Positions 19,809-29,902 of a DNA stretch of 64,000 bases are shown in pieces. The notes beneath the pieces are model-generated. The model was not told the origin of the DNA, made no database searches, and saw nothing but the letters and a program-made list of their open reading frames with translations. The stretch is from Luminiphilus sp. (lineage in GTDB: Bacteria > Pseudomonadota > Gammaproteobacteria > Pseudomonadales > Halieaceae). Position 1 is the first letter of the stretch; the number at the start of each line of letters is the position of its first letter. The position numbers were made by a program, and so were the translations under genes. The stretch is taken from NCBI GenBank assembly GCA_012270045.1, contig JAAXJC010000165.1:1-64000 (forward strand). Reading direction: 5' to 3'.

Positions 19809-21645
19809 CCCGATTCTCCGCCAGCCATGCATCCATCACTTTTCTTGCCACTGGATAGGCTGCACTGCTGCCACCACCATTTTCCGCCAGCACCGCAATG
19901 GCAATCTTCGGGCGATCAACGGGGGCAAAGGCCATAAACCAACCGTGGTTTCGATGACGGGCATCGATAGCCTCCTCGTCGTAGACAGCATCCTGTGCAA
20001 TGCCGATGACCTGGGACGTGCCGGTCTTGCCGGCTATCGTGTAGGGCAGATCGCGGCTGATAGCAGCCGCGGTACCCGACGGGTGGTGCACCACATCCAT
20101 CATCGCTGCCACCACCGCAGACCAGTGTTCGGGGCTGGCCTCCACCACACGAAGGGGATCCCGGGGTACCGGCTGCCCGGCCACCCGGCTTACTACGCTG
20201 GGCCTGTAGGCGACACCACGATTGGCAAGAATCATGGCGGCATTGGCCAGCTGCAGCGGTGTCGCCAACATATAGCCCTGACCAATACCAACACTCAGCG
20301 TCTCACCCGGATACCAGGGCTGCCCCAGCTTTCGGCGCTTCCAGTCCCGGTTAGGCAGGATACCCGGTTGCTCGCTGGTGACATCGATGCCGGTGGTAGC
20401 GCCGAACCCATAGGGCGCAAGTCCCTCGGCGAGGGTGTCGATACCCATTAACCTGGCGAGATCGTAATAATAGACGTCACAGGACTCTGCGATCGCCATG
20501 CGCATGTCCACCTCGGGGGCATGACCCGTGCCCCGGATACGTAAAATCCAGTCGCGGTAGCGGCGACTATCCCCAGGTATGCTGTACCAGCCCGGATCGG
20601 GCACCGTTGTCTCAGGGGTTATCAACCCCAGTTCCAGACCTGCCAGAGCCAACATGGGTTTAACTGTAGATCCGGGGGGATACTGACCCTGCACCGTGCG
20701 ATTCAATAACGGCGTGTCGGGGGAGTCCCGCAACGCAGCGTAGCGGGCGGAACTGATGCCGTTTACAAACAGATTGCCGTCAAACCCCGGTTTTGACACC
20801 AGCGCCAGGACGCCGCCATTGCGAGGGTCCAGGGCGACCACAGCACCGCGCTGTTCACCCAGGGCTTCATAAGCAACACGTTGCAGCTCAAGGTCGAGGA
20901 ACAGGTCAAGGTTGGCGCCCGGAGCGGGTGGCTCTCGATCAAGCACGCGCAGCACGCGCCCATGGGCATTGGCTTCGATATTCTGGTTGCCCACCTGCCC
21001 CAGCAAAACCTGCTCGTAGCGTTTCTCCAGGCCTACCTTGCCGATATGGTAAGTGCCGCGATAGGCCTCAGCCTCAATGCGATTCGCCTCCTGCTGATTG
21101 ATGCGGCCCACATAGCCGACAACATGGGCCAACAGGTTGCCCTCGGGGTAAGCCCGGGTCAGCTGGGCCTCTATGGTGACGCCGGGCAAAGTGTGGCGGT
21201 GTACGCCAATGACCGCGACCTCCTGGTCCGTCAGTCGCAGCTTGAGGGGCACCGCATCGTAGGGTCTGCTGCGGCGACGGCGCTCCTGAAAGCGCTCCAA
21301 TTCATCGTCCTCCAGCCCCACCAGTGCATCCAGTCGCTCGAAAAGTGCCGGCAAACTTCCGGCTCTCTCCACCACCACCGCCAACGACTGGCTGGGCTCG
21401 TTGCTGGCCAGCAGGCGCCCTTTGCGGTCGTAGATCAAACCACGGGTCGGCGCCAGCGCCTCGAGACGCACGCGGTTGCGTTCAGACTGGGTCAGGAACT
21501 GCTGGTAACTGACAATCTGCAGATCGTAGTAACGGTAAAGCAGCGTCGCGACCGCCGCGAGCACGGCCACGCTGGCCACCAGAATACGACCGCGATGTAT
21601 GGCAACTTCCCTGCCGGTATCTCGCATCGCATCCCGGTAAGCCAC
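19801..21645 (-). CDS. mrdA: Penicillin-binding protein 2
   Basis: GQYPPGSTVKPMLALAGLE, AESCDVYYYDLA, AGKTGTSQV motifs. Confidence 0.97.
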   Translation of the reverse strand: MAYRDAMRDTGREVAIHRGRILVASVAVLAAVATLLYRYYDLQIVSYQQFLTQSERNRVRLEALAPTRGLIYDRKGRLLASNEPSQSLAVVVERAGSLPALFERLDALVGLEDDELERFQERRRRSRPYDAVPLKLRLTDQEVAVIGVHRHTLPGVTIEAQLTRAYPEGNLLAHVVGYVGRINQQEANRIEAEAYRGTYHIGKVGLEKRYEQVLLGQVGNQNIEANAHGRVLRVLDREPPAPGANLDLFLDLELQRVAYEALGEQRGAVVALDPRNGGVLALVSKPGFDGNLFVNGISSARYAALRDSPDTPLLNRTVQGQYPPGSTVKPMLALAGLELGLITPETTVPDPGWYSIPGDSRRYRDWILRIRGTGHAPEVDMRMAIAESCDVYYYDLARLMGIDTLAEGLAPYGFGATTGIDVTSEQPGILPNRDWKRRKLGQPWYPGETLSVGIGQGYMLATPLQLANAAMILANRGVAYRPSVVSRVAGQPVPRDPLRVVEASPEHWSAVVAAMMDVVHHPSGTAAAISRDLPYTIAGKTGTSQVIGIAQDAVYDEEAIDARHRNHGWFMAFAPVDRPKIAIAVLAENGGGSSAAYPVARKVMDAWLAENRDG

Positions 21646-21651
21646 GGAGGT

Positions 21652-22119
21652 TCAGGCCCGATGGTAAGGATGGTGGGCGATGATCGACCACGCCCGGTAC
21701 AACTGTTCCGCCAGGACCACCCGTACCAGGGGGTGGGGCATGGTGATCCGACCCAGGGACCAGCGTCGGTCGGCACTCGCCACCAGATCGGCCTCCAGGC
21801 CATCGGGCCCACCGATCAGTATCGCCATGGCAGCGCCCTCACGCTGGCAATCAGCAAACTGGCCGGCCATGGCCTCGGTGCTGATCAGTTGGCCAGCCAC
21901 GTCCAGCGCGACCACCGTTTCACCGGGCTTCAATTGTTTGCGAATGGCGCGGGCTTCCTGGGCACGGAATTTCCCGGGGTCGTCTCCCTGGCGTCGGGCC
22001 GGGGGTATATCGAGCCATTCAACCCTGAAATCCCGCGGTAATCTTTTGTCATACTCCCCCACGCCTGCAACGATCCAATCCGGCATACGCCCGCCGACTG
22101 CCAGAACCCTTATGCGCAT
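21652..22119 (-). CDS. rlmH: 23S rRNA pseudouridine(1915) N3-methyltransferase RlmH
   Basis: VVALDVAGQLISTEAMAGQFAD...AILIGGPDGLEADLVASADRRWSLGRITMPHPLVRVVLAEQLYRA. Confidence 0.97.
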   Translation of the reverse strand: MRIRVLAVGGRMPDWIVAGVGEYDKRLPRDFRVEWLDIPPARRQGDDPGKFRAQEARAIRKQLKPGETVVALDVAGQLISTEAMAGQFADCQREGAAMAILIGGPDGLEADLVASADRRWSLGRITMPHPLVRVVLAEQLYRAWSIIAHHPYHRA

Positions 22120-22478
22120 CAGTCGTCCTGGGCTGGCGCGGTCCAGAGCCGCTCGAGGTCGTAAAAACTGCGCGTGGCGGGCTGCATGACGTGCACGACT
22201 ACGTCCCCAAAATCCACCAACACCCAGTCACCTACCGCCTGCCCCTCGATACCCAGGGGTCTGCTTTCGTGGCTCTTGGCTCGCATGATCACATTGTCGG
22301 CGAGGGACTTCACGTGACGGGTCGATGTGCCACTGGCAATGACCAGGAAGTCCATGACCGAACTCAGCGCCTTGACATCAATCACCACAGGATCAACAGC
22401 CTTCAGGTCATCGAGGGCATCCAGTACCAGGTCGGTCAGTGCATCGGGGTCGAGGGCCAGGGAGTCAGTCACGATCAC
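22119..22478 (-). CDS. rsfS: Ribosome silencing factor RsfS
   Basis: [30 protein letters not shown]...[16 protein letters not shown]. Confidence 0.96.
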   Translation of the reverse strand: MIVTDSLALDPDALTDLVLDALDDLKAVDPVVIDVKALSSVMDFLVIASGTSTRHVKSLADNVIMRAKSHESRPLGIEGQAVGDWVLVDFGDVVVHVMQPATRSFYDLERLWTAPAQDD

Positions 22479-23137
22479 TCCCCGTTGGATAGCTTGCTAG
22501 AGCGGTAAAGGCCATGGTCGTTAATATACTCCAATACGGGATCGGGCAGGAGAAAGCGGACATTGGCGCCGGTGTGCAGGGCATGGCGCAGCTCGGTGGA
22601 GGAGATGTCGAAGGCGGTTTGTGCCAGTCGGGTAAAGTGACCGGCAGCTTGTGTAAGCAGGTCCTCGGGCAACACCTCGTGTGCTGCCAGCCAGGTCTGG
22701 ACCTCCTGGCTGACCTGTAGCGCGGGCAGCGGTCGAGTCATCAAAGCAATGTTCGCGAGCCCCAGCAGGTCCTGCCAGCGATGCCACAGATGCAGCTTCT
22801 GCAGTCCATCGGCCCCCATAATAAAGACCAGGGGTATGTCCGGACCGAGTTCAGTTCGCAGCTCCTGTAGGGTCTCGATAGTGTAGGACGGCCCCGCCCG
22901 GGATAGCTCCCGCCGGTCTACCGCAAGGCCTGTTATGCCGGCGATGGCGAGGTCGAGCATCGCCGCCCGGTGCCCTGCATTGACCCCCGGGGTAGCCTTC
23001 AGCGGCGGCTGGGCTGCCGGCAACAGCAGCACCTTGTCCAGACCCAGAAGGTCCCGACTATCGATAGCACCACGCAGATGGCCTACGTGTACGGGGTTGA
23101 AGGTGCCACCGAGAATGCCTACGGCAGCGCGCTTCAC
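22475..23137 (-). CDS. nadD: Nicotinate-nucleotide adenylyltransferase
   Basis: [18 protein letters not shown]...[28 protein letters not shown]. Confidence 0.97.
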   Translation of the reverse strand: MKRAAVGILGGTFNPVHVGHLRGAIDSRDLLGLDKVLLLPAAQPPLKATPGVNAGHRAAMLDLAIAGITGLAVDRRELSRAGPSYTIETLQELRTELGPDIPLVFIMGADGLQKLHLWHRWQDLLGLANIALMTRPLPALQVSQEVQTWLAAHEVLPEDLLTQAAGHFTRLAQTAFDISSTELRHALHTGANVRFLLPDPVLEYINDHGLYRSSKLSNGE

Positions 23138-24396
23138 TGGCGGATATGCCCGTCACCAAAAACAATGTACTTGCTCGATGTCAGTCCCTCGAGTCCGACC
23201 GGACCCCGGGCGTGTAGTTTGTCGGTGGAGATACCTATTTCAGCGCCCAGACCGTATTCGAAGCCGTCAGCAAAGCGGGTTGATGCGTTGACCATGACCG
23301 AACTGGAATCCACTTCTCGCAGAAACCTCATGGCGGTGCTGTGTTGTTCAGTCACGATACTCTCGGTATGCCCGGAGCTGAAACAGGCAATGTGATCCAT
23401 CGCGCCATCAATGCCGTCGACAACGCGAATGGCCAGTATCGGGGCCAGGTACTCGGTCTGCCAGTCGGCCTCAGTCGCGGGTACTGACACCGCGCTACTG
23501 ACTGCCCTGGCCCTGTCACAACCCCGCAGCTCGACGCCGGCCTCGGCGAGGGCGGTGGCCATGGCGGGCAGTTGCTCGACGGCCTTCTCGTCGATTAGCA
23601 GGGTCTCAAGGGTGTTGCAGGTGCCATAGCGCTGGGTTTTGGCATTCAAAACAATCGCCATTGCCTTTTCCGGGCAGGCCGCCGCGTCCACATAGACATG
23701 GCAAATGCCATCGAGGTGTTTGAGCACCGGAACGGTGGCGGCGCCGCTGATGCGCTCGATCAAGCCTTTACCGCCCCGGGGAATCACCATGTCGATGCAG
23801 TCGTCCTGGGTAATCAACGCATCGACCACGGCGCGATCTGTGGTCTCGACAACCTGAATAGTAGCTGCCGGCAAACCCGCACTGACCAATCCCTGGGACA
23901 GGCACTGCGCCAGTGCCAGATTAGAGCTGATGGCCTCGGAGCCGCCCCTGAGAATCGCTGCGTTGCCTGACTTCAGGCACAAACTTGCCGCCTCGATGGT
24001 GACGTTGGGCCTGGACTCATAAACGATGGCGATGACCCCCAGGGGCACACGCATCCTGCCCACGCGGATGCCGGAGTTCATGGTTCGCACGCCGTCTATG
24101 GCACCCACGGGATCGGGCAACGCCGCCACCTGCTCCAGGCTGGCAAGAATGCCCTCCAGGCGCGCTTGATCCAGCACCAGTCTATCCAGCAGTGGCGTCG
24201 ACAGGCCCTGGGTCCGACCCCGGGCCACGTCCTCGGCGTTGGCGGCGAGCACCGCTGCCGCCTGATCTGCAATGGCTTCCCGAACCGCCAGCAGGGCACG
24301 GTTGCGCGTTGCCACGTCGCTGGCTGCCACCATCCTTGACGCCGCCCTGGCCTCCCGGCCCAGCTCCATGACCCTAGTTTTGATCGACACTGTCAT
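23134..24396 (-). CDS. proA: Gamma-glutamyl phosphate reductase
   Basis: Full-length ProA sequence ([46 protein letters not shown]). Confidence 0.97.
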   Translation of the reverse strand: MTVSIKTRVMELGREARAASRMVAASDVATRNRALLAVREAIADQAAAVLAANAEDVARGRTQGLSTPLLDRLVLDQARLEGILASLEQVAALPDPVGAIDGVRTMNSGIRVGRMRVPLGVIAIVYESRPNVTIEAASLCLKSGNAAILRGGSEAISSNLALAQCLSQGLVSAGLPAATIQVVETTDRAVVDALITQDDCIDMVIPRGGKGLIERISGAATVPVLKHLDGICHVYVDAAACPEKAMAIVLNAKTQRYGTCNTLETLLIDEKAVEQLPAMATALAEAGVELRGCDRARAVSSAVSVPATEADWQTEYLAPILAIRVVDGIDGAMDHIACFSSGHTESIVTEQHSTAMRFLREVDSSSVMVNASTRFADGFEYGLGAEIGISTDKLHARGPVGLEGLTSSKYIVFGDGHIRQ

Positions 24397-24469
24397 CCCT
24401 CACCGCCCCAAGAGGCCATTATACGATGACCGGGCTGGCGGCCACAGACCTGCAGTTGCAAATGCAGTT

Positions 24470-24488
24470 GACAATGATTCGCAATTGC
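24470..24488. promoter_or_regulatory. Fur-box-like site upstream of bfd (GACAATGATTCGCAATTGC)
   Basis: About 13 of 19 positions match the GATAATGATWATCATTATC consensus; ends 13 bp before the bfd ATG. Confidence 0.55.
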
Positions 24489-24501
24489 GTATTCTGGTGT
24501 C

Positions 24502-24753
24502 ATGTTTGTTTGTATCTGCAATGGCATCACCGACTCCTCCATCCGGCGAGAGCTGCAGGCGGGTGCCCGGTCGTTCAACGATATTCAGCAGCGCCTGGGT
24601 GTAGCGGGCCAGTGTGGCTCCTGTGAAGCCCAGGCCCGGGCCATCGTCAGCGAGCATTTCGGCCTGGAGCCGGACCGGTTTTACGACGCCGCAGTCACCA
24701 CTGCCGGGCGCGATGACTTCAACACCTTGCCGCCTCTGGTGGCCGTGGCCTGA
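24502..24753 (+). CDS. bfd: Bacterioferritin-associated ferredoxin
   Basis: MFVCICNGITDSSIRRELQAG...LGVAGQCGSCEAQARAIVSE [2Fe-2S] CxC...CxxC. Confidence 0.95.
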   Translation: MFVCICNGITDSSIRRELQAGARSFNDIQQRLGVAGQCGSCEAQARAIVSEHFGLEPDRFYDAAVTTAGRDDFNTLPPLVAVA

Positions 24754-24763
24754 CGACTGCAGC

Positions 24764-24784
24764 TGCTAATCATTCTGATTAGCA
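24764..24784. promoter_or_regulatory. Perfect 9-3-9 palindrome TGCTAATCA TTC TGATTAGCA in the bfd-bfr intergenic region; Fur-box-like
   Basis: Read directly; perfect dyad symmetry and about 14 of 19 matches to the Fur consensus. Confidence 0.6.
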
Positions 24785-24884
24785 TTAAAAATTCTTTTTA
24801 AAACAACAGCTTATCTGCCGATTTTCTTGGCGGGCAGGATCGCGTCGGTTATACTTGCAGCTCAATTTAGGCAGGGACTACACC

Positions 24885-25373
24885 ATGAAAGGCGATCCAA
24901 AGGTCATCGAACACCTCAACAAAATTCTCTACAACGAGCTGGTTGCCATCAACCAGTACTTCCTGCACAGCAAGATGTATAAGGACTGGGGACTCAGGGA
25001 ACTGGCAGAGCACGAATACCACGAGTCCATTGATGAAATGAAACACGCCGATGACCTGGTGGAGCGCATCCTGTTTCTGGAGGGTCTGCCCAATCTTCAG
25101 GATCTTGGCAAACTCATGATTGGGGAGAACCCCCGGGAAATGCTCGAGTGCGACCTGAAACTCGAACACGTTGCCCACGCGGACCTGAAGGCCGCAGTAG
25201 CTTACTGCGAGGAAGTCAGGGACTACATCTCCAGGGATCTGGTGCAAAGTATCCTGGACGCCGAGGAAGAACATATCGACTGGCTGGAAACCCAGCTGTC
25301 ACTGATGGACCGCGTAGGCGAGCAGAATTACCTGCAGACAGCCATGCAAACGGTGAAACCCGAAGCGGGCTAG
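24885..25373 (+). CDS. bfr: Bacterioferritin; start at [13 protein letters not shown]
   Basis: [36 protein letters not shown]...[18 protein letters not shown]. Confidence 0.97.
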   Translation: MKGDPKVIEHLNKILYNELVAINQYFLHSKMYKDWGLRELAEHEYHESIDEMKHADDLVERILFLEGLPNLQDLGKLMIGENPREMLECDLKLEHVAHADLKAAVAYCEEVRDYISRDLVQSILDAEEEHIDWLETQLSLMDRVGEQNYLQTAMQTVKPEAG

Positions 25374-25384
25374 CCTGAATCCGG

Positions 25385-26899
25385 CTAGAACCCGGCCAAT
25401 GGACTGCTGTCCAGATAGCGCCCCGCAGCCACGCCGGGTTGCAGCTCGCCTCCGGCGACGGTCACCACGCCGTTGACAACCACCCAGTCGATGCCCACCG
25501 GGGATTCCCAGGGCGCGCCGTAGTCAGCCTGGGCTGACACCGTGTCCGGGTCAAACACCACGAGATCCGCATCCATGCCCACCTGCACCCGGCCTTTGCG
25601 GCTAAAGGCCGGAGCGAAGGACTGCAACCACTGGGCCTGTTTGAGGCTGACGCGGGACAGGCCATCGGCGAGTTCAAGAACCCCCTGTTCACGCACATAC
25701 CGGCCGAGAAAACGCGAGAAACTGCCTGAGATATTGGGATTGGTCATGCGTTCGGTTGAAAACGCAGGTAAGGCATCGGTGGAGACCATCATGTCGGGCC
25801 AGCGCAGGGCGCTATGCAGCCAGCGCTCCTTGACATAATGATGGTTGACCATGCCATCGGGTCGCGTGCTGGCGTATCTCTGCCAACTGCTCTCAGTCAG
25901 CCATTCGCCGGTCTCAACCCACTGCACGTCGTCATAGTCGATATCAAAAATAGCCCGCCAGTCCCGTTTCCTGAAAACGTCCGCGGAGATACTGGTACCC
26001 CCTGCCAGATAGCTCAGGGTTTCGGTGGTGACCCTGACCCCCCGGGCCCGGGCGGCGTCAATCCGCTCCAGCCAGTCGTCGATACCGCCCATGGCATTGT
26101 GGGTAATGTGGCAGACAAACAGAGGCGCTGCGCTGTCCTCTGCCAACCGCAGCACCTCATCGAGACCCGCGGGGTCGCCAGGCAAATTACGCCTGACGTG
26201 GACAAAGACCGGGACTTGCCGCTCCCCCGCCAGTCCAAAGACCATCGCCAGTTCCTCTGCACTGACGGCATCGCGCATGTAATCCAGTAGCAGACCAATG
26301 CCCAGACCGCCCTGGTCCAAACCCCAGATCAGTCTCTGGCGCAGGGCTTCAATCTGGGTCGTGCTGGCCGGCTGGGTGAAGGCCGGGGAATCCATACTGC
26401 CCTGCTCTCCCCGGTAAAAGAAATAGGGCAGCTCCCGGGCTTCAAGCACCTGAATACGCGCGGCAAAGTGGCCTACCGACGCGCCATAATTGATGATGGG
26501 GTGTTCGCGAACGCTGTCCCCCGCCGCCGCCGCGGGCAGCGCCCCAGCCTCCATCTCCAACTGCGTGGTCACTCCGTCGAGCACGTTACGAATCTGGCCC
26601 AGGGGGGTGAGTGAGTGACTGTGTATGTCGATGAATCCCGGGGCCACCACCCGACCCCGGGCATCGATGGCGCGCTCGCCCACCAGGGATGATTCAGACA
26701 CCACCACAATCCGACCATCTCGAATGCCGAGGTGACGCACAGCGTCCAGACCGGTCTCGGGATCGACCACGCGCCCGTTATTGATAACCAGTGAGTAGGT
26801 CGCTACAGCCTCCCCGGCCGCGGGCCCGGTAACTGTCGCAACCAGTATTACCAGCGAGATAAAAGCGCCTCGCCAGACAGGCGAATTGCTGCGGCTCAT
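25385..26899 (-). CDS. Exported amidohydrolase / D-aminoacylase-like protein
   Basis: VINNGRVVDPETGLDAVRHLGIRDGRIV...GRVVAPGFIDIHSHS; N-terminal signal peptide. Confidence 0.87.
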   Translation of the reverse strand: MSRSNSPVWRGAFISLVILVATVTGPAAGEAVATYSLVINNGRVVDPETGLDAVRHLGIRDGRIVVVSESSLVGERAIDARGRVVAPGFIDIHSHSLTPLGQIRNVLDGVTTQLEMEAGALPAAAAGDSVREHPIINYGASVGHFAARIQVLEARELPYFFYRGEQGSMDSPAFTQPASTTQIEALRQRLIWGLDQGGLGIGLLLDYMRDAVSAEELAMVFGLAGERQVPVFVHVRRNLPGDPAGLDEVLRLAEDSAAPLFVCHITHNAMGGIDDWLERIDAARARGVRVTTETLSYLAGGTSISADVFRKRDWRAIFDIDYDDVQWVETGEWLTESSWQRYASTRPDGMVNHHYVKERWLHSALRWPDMMVSTDALPAFSTERMTNPNISGSFSRFLGRYVREQGVLELADGLSRVSLKQAQWLQSFAPAFSRKGRVQVGMDADLVVFDPDTVSAQADYGAPWESPVGIDWVVVNGVVTVAGGELQPGVAAGRYLDSSPLAGF

Positions 26900-26925
26900 A
26901 ACTGGTGCGCCAGTGCCTTCGTTGG

Positions 26926-27252
26926 CTAGTCGGGGTCGCTACTGCCGCCGGACTTGATAATCTCGGCCAACTCCCCCGAGGTCTCCATCTCGGCGATGAT
27001 GTCACAGCCGCCGATCAACTCACCGTCAACCCAGAGCTGCGGGAATGTCGGCCAATTGGCATAGATGGGTAAATTGCTGCGTATTTCGGGGTTGGAAAGA
27101 ATATCCACGTAGGCAAAGCGCTCGCCGACGCTGGCCAATGCCTGCACCGCCCGGGCGGAGAAACCACACTGGGGCTGATTCGGCGACCCCTTCATGTACA
27201 GCAGCACACGGTTGTTGCTGATCTGCTCCTTGATGGTTTCCATAATGTCCAT
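26926..27252 (-). CDS. grxD: Monothiol glutaredoxin (CGFS type), Grx4 family; start at MDIMETIKEQI
   Basis: VLLYMKGSPNQPQCGFSARAVQAL...WPTFPQLWVDGELIGGCDIIAEM. Confidence 0.96.
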   Translation of the reverse strand: MDIMETIKEQISNNRVLLYMKGSPNQPQCGFSARAVQALASVGERFAYVDILSNPEIRSNLPIYANWPTFPQLWVDGELIGGCDIIAEMETSGELAEIIKSGGSSDPD

Positions 27253-27419
27253 AATGCGTTCCCCACACAGTAAGTGGCCCGCCGCCACACGGCCCGGGCG
27301 TCACAGGCCGGCCAGTATAACGCCACTGGCAGCAAGGTACATGCCCGCTGCCGCGAGTTTAAACCGCCTCACCCGTGGGTTATGCTTGCCCGCTTTTCCA
27401 GATCATCGGTCCACTGACT

Positions 27420-28595
27420 ATGTCGGTCATCATGCCCACCTACAAGCGCTTACCCGTTGCCTTTGTGCGCGGCCGGGGCGCCACCCTCTGGGATGCCAGG
27501 GGCAGGGCCTATCTCGATGGCCTTTCGGGTATCGCTGTCACCAATTTGGGCCACTGTCACCCCCGGGTCACCCAGGCAGTTGTTGAGCAGGCGGCGGAGC
27601 TGGCACACACCTCGAACCTGTTCCGCATACCCGGTCAGGAGCAACTGGGTGCTGAACTGACCTCAGCCACCGGGATGGACGCGGTATTTTTTTGCAACTC
27701 CGGCACGGAAGCCAACGAGGCAGCCATTAAACTGGCCCGCCGGCACGGCCATAACCGGGGTCTCGGGCAACCCACCATCGTGGTACTGGAAGGCGCTTTC
27801 CACGGTCGCAGCCTGGGGGCCCTGGCCGCAACGGCAGGCGAAAAAATGAAGACCCCCTTTGCGCCCCTGCCCAGCGGGTTCCTGCGGGTGCCCCGGGATG
27901 ACCTGCAGGCGGTGCATGACCTGACATCCAATCGGGATATCGTCGCGGTGCTGGTCGAACCGGTGCAGGGCGAGGGCGGCGTTCGCCTCCTTGACCCCGA
28001 CTATCTGCAGGGCCTGAGGACCCTGTGTGACGACCAAGGCTGGCTGCTCATGTTCGATGAGGTGCAGTCTGGCAACGGCCGCTGCGGAGCTCTTTACGCA
28101 TTTCAGCGACTACAGATAGCGCCCGATGTTCTGATCACGGCCAAAGGTCTGGGTAATGGCTACCCCATCGGCGCCTGTATGGCCCGGGGCGCGGCGAGCC
28201 AGGCCCTGGGCGCGGGGGACCACGGGACCACCTTCGGCGGTAGTCCCCTCGCCTGCGCCGCGGGCAGCGCCGTTATCAACACCCTCGCCGACAGTGCGCT
28301 GCTCTCCAGTGCCGATGTCCTTCGAGAGCAACTGTTATCGTCCTTCCGCGCCCACCTCGTCGATGCCGCCAGCGTCGCTGAGGTGCGCGGCCTGGGCCTG
28401 ATGATAGGCATCGAAGTCACCGTGCCCACCGAAAATTTGGTGACCGCGGCTCTGGAGCTGGGTGTGGTTATAAATCTCACCGCGGGCAACACCCTGCGGC
28501 TGCTGCCACCACTGGTGATGTCTGCCGCTGAAGCAGAACAACTGGGTAAGGCAGTAGCCGAAGCGGTCAACCGGGCATCCGAGGAAACACCATGA
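27420..28595 (+). CDS. argD: Acetylornithine aminotransferase family protein
   Basis: [46 protein letters not shown]; directly upstream of argF. Confidence 0.94.
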   Translation: MSVIMPTYKRLPVAFVRGRGATLWDARGRAYLDGLSGIAVTNLGHCHPRVTQAVVEQAAELAHTSNLFRIPGQEQLGAELTSATGMDAVFFCNSGTEANEAAIKLARRHGHNRGLGQPTIVVLEGAFHGRSLGALAATAGEKMKTPFAPLPSGFLRVPRDDLQAVHDLTSNRDIVAVLVEPVQGEGGVRLLDPDYLQGLRTLCDDQGWLLMFDEVQSGNGRCGALYAFQRLQIAPDVLITAKGLGNGYPIGACMARGAASQALGAGDHGTTFGGSPLACAAGSAVINTLADSALLSSADVLREQLLSSFRAHLVDAASVAEVRGLGLMIGIEVTVPTENLVTAALELGVVINLTAGNTLRLLPPLVMSAAEAEQLGKAVAEAVNRASEETP

Positions 28596-29497
28596 GCAGT
28601 CCCCGACACCTTCTGACCCTGGCTGATCTCACCGGCGACGAGTTCAGGCGCATCATTACCCGGGCCATTGAACTCAAGGCGTTGCAGCGCGAGGGCACCG
28701 CCCACGCTCGCTATCCCGGCAAGGTGCTCGCCATGGTGTTTGCCAAGGCGTCAACCCGGACCCGGGTGTCTTTTGAGGTGGGTATGCGGCAACTGGGGGG
28801 CAGCGCCCTGTTCCTGTCAGCCGCCGACACCCAGCTGGGTCGGGGCGAACCCATTGAGGACACCGCCAGGGTACTGTCTTCAATGGTAGACCTGGTCATG
28901 ATCCGAACCCATGAGCACGCAAGTGTCGAGCGCTTCGCTGAAGCCTCATCGGTCCCTGTCATCAACGGTCTGACCGATGATTTCCACCCCTGCCAGTTGC
29001 TGGCTGACATGCAGACCTGGTTTGAGCATCGCGGCGACATTCGCGGCCGGCGGGTGGTCTGGCTGGGGGATGGCAACAACATGTGCCATTCCTACATTAA
29101 CGCTGCACGCCTTTTGGACTTCGAACTGGTGGTGGCCTGTCCCAGCGGCTACGAGCCGGATGCCGCACTGGTCGAGGCAAACAGCGACCGGGTGACCATC
29201 ATAAGCAACCCGGAGGAAGCAGTGAGGGACGCGGATTTACTGGTCACCGATGTCTGGGCTTCCATGGGTCAGGAGGAAGAGCACAGGGCGCGCAGTGTTG
29301 CCATGGCGCCCTACCAACTCAACAGACCCCTGCTGGAAAAAGCAGCGCCCGGAGCCCTGTACATGCACTGTCTGCCGGCGCACCGGGATGAGGAGATCTC
29401 CACCGAACTGATGGCCTCGGCAGACACCGTCATCTGGGACGAGGCAGAGAATCGCCTGCATGCCCAAAAAGCCCTGATCGAGTTCCTGCTCGGTTAA
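28592..29497 (+). CDS. argF: Ornithine carbamoyltransferase
   Basis: [21 protein letters not shown]...[14 protein letters not shown]...[12 protein letters not shown]. Confidence 0.96.
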   Translation: MSSPRHLLTLADLTGDEFRRIITRAIELKALQREGTAHARYPGKVLAMVFAKASTRTRVSFEVGMRQLGGSALFLSAADTQLGRGEPIEDTARVLSSMVDLVMIRTHEHASVERFAEASSVPVINGLTDDFHPCQLLADMQTWFEHRGDIRGRRVVWLGDGNNMCHSYINAARLLDFELVVACPSGYEPDAALVEANSDRVTIISNPEEAVRDADLLVTDVWASMGQEEEHRARSVAMAPYQLNRPLLEKAAPGALYMHCLPAHRDEEISTELMASADTVIWDEAENRLHAQKALIEFLLG

Positions 29498-29659
29498 GCA
29501 CCTTCCCGGGCACAGAGTGCCCCCGGCAGCCATTGACGACCCAAACCCCATCGCCCGACGGCGACAAACGCGACCCCGTTGGCAAAAATGTGCTTCCGAC
29601 AATCCCTACAGCCCCGCACAGGGCTTATTGGGATCAGTTCAGTTATCTCCGTCTATTAA

Positions 29660-29679
29660 GGGTTAGCAAGCGCTAACCC
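29660..29679. promoter_or_regulatory. Perfect 8-bp inverted repeat GGGTTAGC-AAGC-GCTAACCC in the argF-nrdA intergenic region
   Basis: Read directly; no following T-tract. Confidence 0.5.
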
Positions 29680-29685
29680 CTTGGG

Positions 29686-29705
29686 CTTTACACAGGTTTT
29701 GCACA
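29686..29705 (+). promoter_or_regulatory. Two DnaA-box-like sites in tandem (CTTTACACA and TTTTGCACA, 11-bp period) upstream of nrdA
   Basis: Second site matches TTWTNCACA fully, first has one mismatch; E. coli nrdAB promoter is known to carry a DnaA box pair. Confidence 0.4.
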
Positions 29706-29745
29706 GGTGATCCCTGCGTTTACACCCTTGCATTAGGCCCATTAC

Positions 29746-29791
29746 CCGCCTATCTTGGGTCCTCCCACGGTCGCCACCCCTACATATTGGG
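29746..29791. promoter_or_regulatory. Two NrdR-box-like sites (CCGCCTATCTTGGG and CCCTACATATTGGG) 32 bp apart upstream of nrdA
   Basis: Two similar imperfectly palindromic sites about three helical turns apart in front of an RNR operon. Confidence 0.55.
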
Positions 29792-29902
29792 TTATAGTGG
29801 GGGACTGGGGCGTAAGCGGGCGACTCGATAACACGGCACGATCGCGCGGTGAGGCAATCCGACCAACCCCGATGTTTTATATTCCCAAGAGGCCACAATA
29901 AG

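Noticed and set aside
20881-22041. 386-aa + strand open frame
   Set aside because: Antisense to mrdA and rlmH; no domain recognized.
29508-29522. GGGCAC-AGA-GTGCCC hairpin after argF
   Set aside because: Short stem without T-tract; could be a weak terminator but there is no support beyond the dyad.
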